The position numbers and the translations under genes were made by a program. 64,000 nucleotides of DNA, from positions 62,001 to 126,000 of the forward strand of contig NZ_SOHM01000007.1 of assembly GCF_004403945.1 (NCBI RefSeq), given 5' to 3'. Shown here piece by piece: positions 56,921-64,000 of the stretch. This DNA comes from Cryobacterium lactosi (GTDB lineage Bacteria > Actinomycetota > Actinomycetes > Actinomycetales > Microbacteriaceae). The notes beneath the pieces were generated by a model, which saw only the letters and a list, made by a program, of their open reading frames with translations, made no database searches and was not told where the DNA came from. Within the stretch, counting starts at the first letter, position 1; the number at the start of each line of letters is the position of its first letter.

Positions 56921-57876
56921 TCGTGGATCTGCCGGACACCACTACCGCGAAGATCTCCAAGGCGCTCGTGCGCATCCGGGAGGAGGGCGGCGCTGTCGCC
57001 CTTGGCCGGGTGCTCACGCTCATCATCGCCGCCGAACTCGGCCACGAAGAAGAGGCCATCGAGGCCGCGAATGACGCGTCTCGGGAGCACCCGATGCGGG
57101 TCATCGTGCTCTCCACCCAGGCCGAGGGCACCGCCGCGCGGGACCCGAGGGTGGATGCCGAGATCCGGGTCGGCGGCGACGCCGGCGCGAGTGAGGTCAT
57201 TGTGCTGCGCGCCTACGGTGACGCCGCCAGCGACCCGGAGAGCCTGGTGACCGGCCTGTTGCTGCCGGATGCCCCCGTCGTGGCCTGGTGGCCCGGTGAG
57301 TCGCCCGAGGTGCCTGCCGAGTCCCCTCTGGGCCGCATTGCCTACCGGCGCATCACCGACGCGTCGGCGCAGCCCGACCCGCAAGCCGCCCTCAGCCGGA
57401 TCTGCTCCACCTACCGGCCCGGCGACACCGACTTCGCCTGGACCAGGCTGACCCTGTGGCGCGCTCAGCTGGCCGCGGTGCTGGACCAGCCCCCCTACGA
57501 ACCCATCACCGCGGTATCCGTCAGCGGCGCGCTCGATTCCCCCTCCACCACGCTCCTGGCCGCCTGGCTACAGCTGCAGCTGCAGGTCCCGGTGGACTAC
57601 GAACTCACCTCGGGTCAGAATTCGAACGGCATCCGTGGTGTGCACCTGACGCGGGCCTCCGGGGTGATCTCCCTTGAACGGGAGGTTCCCGGCATCGCGA
57701 CGCTCACCCAGTCGGGTCAGCCCGTGCAGGACCTGACGCTCAAGCGCCGCAGCCTGCGTGATTGCCTGAGCGACGAATTGCGCCGCCTCGACCCCGACGA
57801 ACTGTACGGCGAGGTCATCACCCGTGGGCTCCCGCAACTGGCGGGTCCCACCGAAACGACCGGAGATCACTCATGA
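56917..57876 (+). CDS. opcA: Glucose-6-phosphate dehydrogenase assembly protein OpcA
   Basis: The 319-residue protein starts MIVDLPDTTTAKISKALVRI and contains PDAPVVAWWPGE and ITDASAQPDP, conserved in actinobacterial OpcA. OpcA is an allosteric activator or assembly factor of Zwf. It overlaps zwf and pgl by 4 bases each. Confidence 0.96.
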
Positions 57877-58643
57877 CGCACGACAGGCGTGTCCTGGTCC
57901 ACGACGACAAGGCGGCCCTCATCGCCTCGGTCGCGACACGGTTCATCACCAAGATGGCCGACATACTGCACGAGCAGGGCCACGCCCATGTGGTCCTGAC
58001 CGGTGGAACCGTCGGCACCGGTGTTCTCGAAGCGATCAACGCCTCCCCCGACCGTGACACTGTCGACTGGGCCAAGATCGACTTCTGGTGGGGCGACGAG
58101 CGCTGGGTTCCCCGCGCGCACGCCGACCGCAACGAGGTGCAAGCGCGCGCGGCGCTGCTGGACCACATCGACATCCCCGGAGCGAACGTGCACTCGTTCC
58201 CGGCGTCCGATGAAGGCCTCGAGCTCGACGCTGCTGCTGACCGCTATGCAGCCGAGCTGAAGTCCAAGGCCGCACCGGACTCCCTGGTGCCGCAGTTCGA
58301 CGTGACCTTCCTCGGCGTCGGTCCCGACGGCCACATCGCGTCGTTGTTCCCGCACATGCAGGGCATCAGGGAGAACGACCTGACCGTCATCGCCGTGCTG
58401 AACTCGCCTAAGCCGCCGCCGGAGCGCCTGAGCCTCACCCGCTGGGTGCTCAACTCGTCCGAGCGGATTTGGCTTGTCGTCTCCGGCCCGGACAAGGCCT
58501 CTGCCCTCGGCCTGGCCCTGGCCGGCGCGAGTCGCGATGAGGTACCCGTCGCGGGCATCCGCGGCCGTCACTACACGGACTTCTTCGTCGACGGCGAGGC
58601 CGCCGCCGAGGTTCCGGAGAACCTGATCGCGTCGCCGCAGTAG
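57873..58643 (+). CDS. pgl: 6-phosphogluconolactonase
   Basis: The 256-residue enzyme hydrolyses 6-phosphogluconolactone. Family motifs are VVLTGGTVGTGVLEAI, IDFWWGDERWVPRAHADRN and LGVGPDGHIASLFP. ATG 57873 overlaps the opcA stop. It is the last gene before a strong hairpin; gnd is not in the window. Confidence 0.96.
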   Translation: MTHDRRVLVHDDKAALIASVATRFITKMADILHEQGHAHVVLTGGTVGTGVLEAINASPDRDTVDWAKIDFWWGDERWVPRAHADRNEVQARAALLDHIDIPGANVHSFPASDEGLELDAAADRYAAELKSKAAPDSLVPQFDVTFLGVGPDGHIASLFPHMQGIRENDLTVIAVLNSPKPPPERLSLTRWVLNSSERIWLVVSGPDKASALGLALAGASRDEVPVAGIRGRHYTDFFVDGEAAAEVPENLIASPQ

Positions 58644-58679
58644 TGTTCAAGCACTGATCTGACGCCGTCCACAGGCACG

Positions 58680-58717
58680 AAGAAGCGCATCGGTTCCTCG
58701 GAACCGATGCGCTTCTT
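58680..58717. terminator. Bidirectional terminator pgl / rbpA
   Basis: AAGAAGCGCATCGGTTCC (58680-58697) is the exact inverted copy of 58700-58717, an 18-base stem with a tiny loop. It lies between convergent pgl and rbpA and ends in T-rich sequence on both strands. Confidence 0.92.
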
Positions 58718-58750
58718 CTGTTGCTGCGAGTGTGTTGGTGCGAGTGAGCC

Positions 58751-59119
58751 CTAGTTGGTGGCGCTGAGCTTGCCGCGACGCACCCGGAGCTGCTGGAGCG
58801 CCTCCTCCAGGAGGGACTCCGCTTCCTCTTCGGTGCGGCGTTCCTTCACATACGCGAGGTGGGTCTTGTACGGTTCGAGCTTGACGACCGACGGCGGGTT
58901 TTCCTTGTCGCGACCGGCGGGCAGACCCGACGACGGGCAGTCGATGGTGTCGGGGATCTCTTCGTCCGGCAGGTTCGCGGCGAAGTACCGAACAGTCTCG
59001 TTACCGAGGGCGTCCCAGTAGGACACGCGGATGCGATCGGCGTGAAAACCGCGGTCCTGCTCGCCCATGGGGCCGGCTCCGACTCGCGAGCCGCGAATTG
59101 CGCTTCCACCAGATGCCAT
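58751..59119 (-). CDS. rbpA: RNA polymerase-binding protein RbpA
   Basis: The 122-residue actinobacterial protein stabilises open complexes of the principal sigma factor. It has the basic linker (IRGSRVGAGPMGEQDRG), the core domain around FAANLPDEEIPDTIDCPSSG and the sigma-interacting helix (ERRTEEEAESLLEEALQQLR). Only one Cys of the zinc-type motif is present. It has its own 160-base upstream region. Confidence 0.96.
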   Translation of the reverse strand: MASGGSAIRGSRVGAGPMGEQDRGFHADRIRVSYWDALGNETVRYFAANLPDEEIPDTIDCPSSGLPAGRDKENPPSVVKLEPYKTHLAYVKERRTEEEAESLLEEALQQLRVRRGKLSATN

Positions 59120-59278
59120 TGTGTTCCTCCGCTGTTAAAACTGTTCGGCGTGTTCGGGTTGTACTGCTGCGTCCCGGTCCCGCCGTGGGTGACCGGGTCG
59201 CGGTGTTCGTCGCGAGCGGGGTGCTGCGACCTATGCGTCAGCCGGACCGCCCTCCCGGGCGCGCCGGCTTGGCTACGG

Positions 59279-59530
59279 TTAAGCGCCGGTATCGAATTTG
59301 GTGATCAGGCCCAGCACGACGATGCAGGAAATCCACAGCACGGCCAAGATGATGGTAATACGGTTGAGGTTCCGTTCGGCAACGCCGGACGCGCCGAGAT
59401 TCGAGGTGACGCCACCGCCGAACATGTCGGATAGACCCCCACCGCGCCCCTTGTGGAGCAAAATGAGCATGGTGAGCAGGAGGCTCGTGATACCGAGCAA
59501 AACCTGCAATACAACCTGGAGAATCTCCAC
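59279..59530 (-). CDS. secG: Protein translocase subunit SecG
   Basis: The 83-residue membrane protein has two helices (about 2-24 and 56-76) and the loop LHKGRGGGLSDMFGGG, typical of SecG. It supports SecYEG export. It follows tpiA in gene order but is separated by a terminator and its own promoter. Confidence 0.95.
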   Translation of the reverse strand: MEILQVVLQVLLGITSLLLTMLILLHKGRGGGLSDMFGGGVTSNLGASGVAERNLNRITIILAVLWISCIVVLGLITKFDTGA

Positions 59531-59583
59531 GCGAAACCTTTCACAAAACGATGGGCGCTAGAGCTCCACCAAGACCACTGGCA

Positions 59584-59589
59584 ATTATA
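59584..59589 (-). promoter_or_regulatory. secG promoter -10 (TATAAT)
   Basis: On the minus strand a perfect TATAAT stands about 54 bases before the secG ATG and just past the tpiA terminator. The -35 is weak. This would let secG be expressed separately from the glycolytic genes. Confidence 0.55.
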
Positions 59590-59606
59590 GCCTGACGGCA
59601 AACGAA

Positions 59607-59640
59607 ACCCGCCGCACCCCCCGCAAGGGGTACGACGGGT
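59607..59640 (-). terminator. Terminator of gap-pgk-tpiA
   Basis: The arms 59607-59620 and 59627-59640 pair over 14 positions with two G-U pairs on the minus strand, and TTTCGTTT follows. It lies 5 bases after the tpiA stop. Confidence 0.75.
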
Positions 59641-59645
59641 ACTCG

Positions 59646-60437
59646 CTACAGTCCGACGTGCTTCTGGAAGCGGACGATGCTGGAGAACTCGGTGATGTCC
59701 AGGCTCGCGCCTCCCACCAATGCTCCGTCAACGTTCGGCTCCTTCATGAAACCGGCGATGTTGACGCCCTTGACCGAACCTCCGTAGAGGATCCGGGTCT
59801 TGTCGGCGACATCCTGGCCCAGAACCTCGGCCAGGGTCAGTCGCAGCTGGGCCGCGACCTGCTCGGCCTGGTCGGGCGTCGCCGCCTGGCCGGAGCCGAT
59901 GGCCCAGACCGGCTCGTACGCCACGACGATGTCCGCTGCGTTCTCGACTCCGGCCAGCGCGGCCTTCAGCTGAGCGACCGGGACGGCGCTGGGGCCGTGC
60001 AGTTCCAGGTCCGCGGCGGTTTCGCCGACGCAGATGATCGGAACCAGGTTGTGCTTCAACGCGGCGGTCACCTTGGCGGCGACAACCTCGTCGGTCTCGT
60101 TGTGCAGGGTACGTCGCTCGGAGTGACCGATGAGGACGTACTGGCATTCGAGGGCGGCCAGGAACGCGGCCGAAATCTCACCGGTGTACGCGCCGGACTC
60201 CTGCGTGGAGACATCCTGCCCGCCGTAGGCCAGCGGCAGCTTGTCGGCCGTCACGAGCGTCTGGACGCTGCGCAGGTCGGTGAAGGGCGGGAACACGGCG
60301 ACCTCGGTGGAGGTGAAGTCGTGGCCGGCGTCCTTGAGGCTCCAGGCCAGCTTCTGCACGAAGGCGATGGCCTGGAGGTGGTCCAGGTTCATCTTCCAGT
60401 TGCCTGCAATCAGGGGAACACGCGTGTTTACTGCCAT
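59646..60437 (-). CDS. tpiA: Triosephosphate isomerase
   Basis: The 263-residue TIM-barrel enzyme has substrate residues N13 and K15 (AGNWKMN), catalytic H105 (IGHSERR) and E175 (AYEPVWAIG), and phosphate loop ILYGGSVKGVN. It overlaps the end of pgk by 10 bases. Confidence 0.98.
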   Translation of the reverse strand: MAVNTRVPLIAGNWKMNLDHLQAIAFVQKLAWSLKDAGHDFTSTEVAVFPPFTDLRSVQTLVTADKLPLAYGGQDVSTQESGAYTGEISAAFLAALECQYVLIGHSERRTLHNETDEVVAAKVTAALKHNLVPIICVGETAADLELHGPSAVPVAQLKAALAGVENAADIVVAYEPVWAIGSGQAATPDQAEQVAAQLRLTLAEVLGQDVADKTRILYGGSVKGVNIAGFMKEPNVDGALVGGASLDITEFSSIVRFQKHVGL

Positions 60438-61642
60438 CCGAGGACCTCCAGTCCTGGCAGTCGCTTACCCTCGAGGAACTCGAGGCTGGCGCCACCGCCG
60501 GTAGAAATATGACCGAACTGGTCATCATTGAAACCAAGGATGCGCACTGCGGCGGCGGAGTCTCCTCCGCCGACGACGCTGAGCCCATTGACCTCGGTGA
60601 GTGCGGCGGCAACCGTGCGGGTGCCGTCAGCGAACGGTGCCAGTTCGAACACGCCCATCGGGCCATTCCAGAACACGGTCTTGGACTCGCGGATGACGGC
60701 AGCGAATGCGGCTGCGGTGTCCGGTCCGATGTCCAGGCCCAGTCCGGCAGCGCCGAACGGGGTGTCCTCGATCTGATCGGCCGGCGTCGTGACGTACTCC
60801 GCGTCGGAACCGAACTTGGAGGCAACCACGATGTCGGTCGGCAGGACGATCTTCACGCCGAGCCGGTCGGCCTCGGCGAGGTAACCGCGTACGGTCTCGA
60901 TCTGGTCGACCTCGAGCAAGCTGGCGCCGACCTTGTGGCCCTGGGCCGCGAGGAAGGTGAACAGCATGCCGCCGCCGATCAGGAGCGAGTTCACCCGCGG
61001 AAGCAGGTGTCCGATCACGCCGAGCTTGTCCGACACCTTCGAGCCGCCGAGGATCACCGTGTACGGCGCCTCGGGCTTCTCGGTGAGGCGGTCGAGCACG
61101 TCGAGCTCCGTGGCGATGAGCAGACCGGCCGCGCTCGGCAGGATCTGGGCCAGGTCGAAGACGCTGGCCTGCTTGCGGTGGACGACACCGAAGCCGTCGG
61201 AGACGAGGGCGTCGCCGAGGGTCGCGAGCTCGGTGGCGAAAGCCACCCGCTCGGCTTCGACCTTGCTGGTCTCCCCCGCGTTGAAGCGGAGGTTCTCCAG
61301 CACGACGATGTCGCCATCCGTCAGGGCCGCGACGGCGGCCTGGGCGGATTCGCCGACGGTGTCGGCGGCGAAGGCAACCGGGGAACCGATCAGTTCAGCC
61401 AGGCGTGCCGCAACCGGCGCGAGGCTGTACTTGAGGTTGACCTGGCCGTCGGGGCGCCCGAGGTGAGAAACGATCACCAGACGGGCGCCCTGTTCGACCA
61501 AGGCCTTGAGGGTGGGCAGGGACGCCCGCACGCGGCCATCGTCGGTGATCTGGCCGTCTTTCAACGGAACGTTCAGATCACACCGAACGATGACGCGCTT
61601 GCCGTGGAGCGATCCCAGCGATTCGATAGTGCGAAGCGTCAC
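60428..61642 (-). CDS. pgk: Phosphoglycerate kinase
   Basis: The 404-residue enzyme makes ATP from 1,3-bisphosphoglycerate. N-terminal VIVRCDLNVPLKDGQI, hinge motifs, and C-terminal VVGGGDSAAAVRI and FISTGGGASLEFLEGK-like sequence (HISTGGGASLEFLEGK here) are conserved. It lies 14 bases after gap and overlaps tpiA by 10. Confidence 0.98.
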   Translation of the reverse strand: MTLRTIESLGSLHGKRVIVRCDLNVPLKDGQITDDGRVRASLPTLKALVEQGARLVIVSHLGRPDGQVNLKYSLAPVAARLAELIGSPVAFAADTVGESAQAAVAALTDGDIVVLENLRFNAGETSKVEAERVAFATELATLGDALVSDGFGVVHRKQASVFDLAQILPSAAGLLIATELDVLDRLTEKPEAPYTVILGGSKVSDKLGVIGHLLPRVNSLLIGGGMLFTFLAAQGHKVGASLLEVDQIETVRGYLAEADRLGVKIVLPTDIVVASKFGSDAEYVTTPADQIEDTPFGAAGLGLDIGPDTAAAFAAVIRESKTVFWNGPMGVFELAPFADGTRTVAAALTEVNGLSVVGGGDSAAAVRILGFNDDQFGHISTGGGASLEFLEGKRLPGLEVLGWQ

Positions 61643-61656
61643 TGCGTGTCCCCTAG

Positions 61657-62736
<1,080 letters not shown>

Positions 62737-63363
62737 CTAGGAGAGCAGCAGAAGACCGTTGGTCTTCTCCCTGGCGGCGACGAAGCGCGCCTGGACGTTC
62801 TCCCAGTCGACGATGTTCCAGAACGCCTTGACATAGTCGGCGCGCACGTTCTGATAGTCGAGGTAGTACGCGTGCTCCCAAACATCGAGCATCAGGACCG
62901 GGACGGTGCCGGCCGCGAAGTTGGCCTGCTGGTCGAAGAACTGCTGGATGATCAGGCGCTGTCCGATCGAATCCCAGGCGAGGACCGACCATCCGGACCC
63001 CTGTACGCCCATCGCTGTCGCAGCGAAGTGGGCCTGGAACTTGTCGAAGGACCCGAAGAAGTCGTCGATCGCGCTGGCGAGTTCACCTACGGGCTTGTCG
63101 CCGCCGTTCGGCGACATGTTGGTCCAGAAGATTGAGTGGTTGACGTGACCGCCGAGGTTGAACGCGAGGTCTTTTTCGAGCTTGTTGACGTAGCCGAGAC
63201 TGCCTGAGTCGCGAGCCTCCGCCAGCTGGGCGATGGCGGTGTTGGCGCCGGTCACGTAGGCCTGGTGGTGCTTGCTGTGGTGGAGTTCCATGATGGTGCC
63301 GCTGATACTCGGCGCGAGCGCAGAGTAGTCGTAAGCCAGTTCAGGCAGGGTGTATTCGGCCAT
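62737..63363 (-). CDS. sodA: Superoxide dismutase (Fe/Mn family)
   Basis: The 208-residue enzyme has metal ligands H28 (MELHHSKHH), the histidine in HVNHSIFW, and the Asp and His in [20 protein letters not shown] fits the Mn/Fe family; the metal cannot be settled from sequence. ATG 63363 follows GAGGAGAT at about 9 bases. It stands between whiA and gap, genes that are adjacent in many actinobacteria. Confidence 0.95.
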   Translation of the reverse strand: MAEYTLPELAYDYSALAPSISGTIMELHHSKHHQAYVTGANTAIAQLAEARDSGSLGYVNKLEKDLAFNLGGHVNHSIFWTNMSPNGGDKPVGELASAIDDFFGSFDKFQAHFAATAMGVQGSGWSVLAWDSIGQRLIIQQFFDQQANFAAGTVPVLMLDVWEHAYYLDYQNVRADYVKAFWNIVDWENVQARFVAAREKTNGLLLLS

Positions 63364-63433
63364 AGCTCGTATCTCCTCATTGTGTGGCAGCGGCGGGATT
63401 TCTCTCGTCATCTGCACTGTAAGTGACCTTTTT

Positions 63434-63468
63434 AGTCTACTCAGGTGAATAGGGGACGTTAGTCCCCT
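63434..63468 (-). promoter_or_regulatory. sod promoter region with small hairpin
   Basis: On the minus strand TAGACT (63434-63439) is a likely -10 about 70 bases before the sod ATG. Just upstream AGGGGAC (63451-63457) and GTCCCCT (63462-63468) make a perfect 7-base stem that may end whiA or bind a regulator. Confidence 0.45.
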
Positions 63469-63522
63469 CTTCCCCCCTGTGGGGGCCGCCCGCGCAGGGC
63501 CGGACGAGCCGCCGGCGGGGTC

Positions 63523-64000
63523 TCAGACGTCGTCGAGATCAGCCGGCAGGTTCGCGTCGGTGCCGGGGATCCCCAGGTCGACGGCCTTCTTGTCGGCCAT
63601 GGCCAGGAGGCGGCGAATCCGCCCGGCGACGGCGTCCTTGGTCATGGGCGGATCGGCGTGATGGCCGAGCTCGTCGAGGCTGGAGTCCCGGAAGGACAGG
63701 CGCAGCTCCCCCGCGTAGCGGAGGTGTTCGGGGATGTCGTCGCCGAGGATCTCCATCGCCCGGTCGACGCGCGCGCAGGCTGCGACGGCGGCCTGAGCGG
63801 AGCGGCGCAGGTTCGCGTCGTCGAAGTTGACCAGCCGGTTGGCGGTTGCCCTGACCTCGCGGCGTTGGCGCAGCGCCTCCCAGTTGAGCACGGTCTCCGC
63901 GGCACCCATCTGCACCAGCATCTGGCCGATGGCGTCGCCGTCACGGATGACAACCCGGTGGACGCCGCGTACCTCGCGGGCTTTCGCCACGATGCCCAGC
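63523..64000 (-). CDS. whiA: WhiA C-terminal part (truncated by window edge)
   Basis: About 158 C-terminal residues are in view; the rest lies beyond 64000. [19 protein letters not shown] and [41 protein letters not shown] match the WhiA helix-turn-helix domain. WhiA is a DNA-binding regulator of cell division and development in actinobacteria, with a homing-endonuclease-like N-domain not seen here. Confidence 0.95.
   Translation of the reverse strand, partial: LGIVAKAREVRGVHRVVIRDGDAIGQMLVQMGAAETVLNWEALRQRREVRATANRLVNFDDANLRRSAQAAVAACARVDRAMEILGDDIPEHLRYAGELRLSFRDSSLDELGHHADPPMTKDAVAGRIRRLLAMADKKAVDLGIPGTDANLPADLDDV

Overview
This window looks like chromosomal DNA of a high-G+C actinobacterium, most likely of the family Microbacteriaceae (Cryobacterium/Leifsonia-like). 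The basis is strong third-position G/C bias, frequent GTG starts, RbpA, WhiA, OpcA, an actinobacterial GlgA-type synthase, DUF3097 and DUF3099 proteins, and the order gap-pgk-tpiA-secG / rbpA / pgl-opcA-zwf-pgi-tal-tkt / ctaB / ctaA / sufB. The genus is inference. I see no phage, insertion sequence, CRISPR array, tRNA or rRNA gene.

Layout. 1-6355: sugar locus with two ABC permeases (the first cut by the window edge), a GH42 beta-galactosidase and a GH94 cellobiose phosphorylase behind a CebR-like operator. 6390-13780: mixed genes (lipoprotein, ABC-F ATPase, HAD hydrolase, J-domain/NERD fusion, DUF1345, SMP-30 and SRAP proteins). 13830-20604: a mutagenic repair operon, imuA'-imuB-dnaE2, with a LexA-type box in its promoter and a DUF3097 gene just downstream. 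20623-30473: cspA, Lrp regulator, helicase, SGNH hydrolase, D,D-carboxypeptidase, rRNA/tRNA methyltransferase, sirtuin, phosphatase and a glycosyltransferase. 30591-41052: trehalose synthase, an ECF42-type sigma factor with its DGPF partner, ribosomal protein L31 type B, glgA/glgC, serB, a FabG-like reductase, and DUF3099-small protein-SURF1. 41126-43492: a second ABC-F protein and a TetR regulator. 43653-50218: the suf Fe-S operon next to ctaA and ctaB for heme A. 50480-64000: pentose phosphate operon tkt-tal-pgi-zwf-opcA-pgl, then rbpA, secG, tpiA-pgk-gap, sod and the end of whiA.

How it fits together. Much of the window is central carbon metabolism: cellobiose is taken up and phosphorolysed, glucose phosphates enter glycolysis or the oxidative pentose phosphate branch (zwf/opcA/pgl supply NADPH), and surplus goes to glucan through glgC/glgA with treS nearby. 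SURF1, CtaA and CtaB serve aerobic cytochrome oxidase, and Suf supplies Fe-S clusters. The most distinctive part is the DNA-damage block: the SOS-type promoter, the divergent SRAP gene, the three mutasome genes and the Toprim-like DUF3097 protein. I found no clearly new system; the best leads are that block, two unexplained intergenic repeat structures, and a J-domain/NERD fusion.
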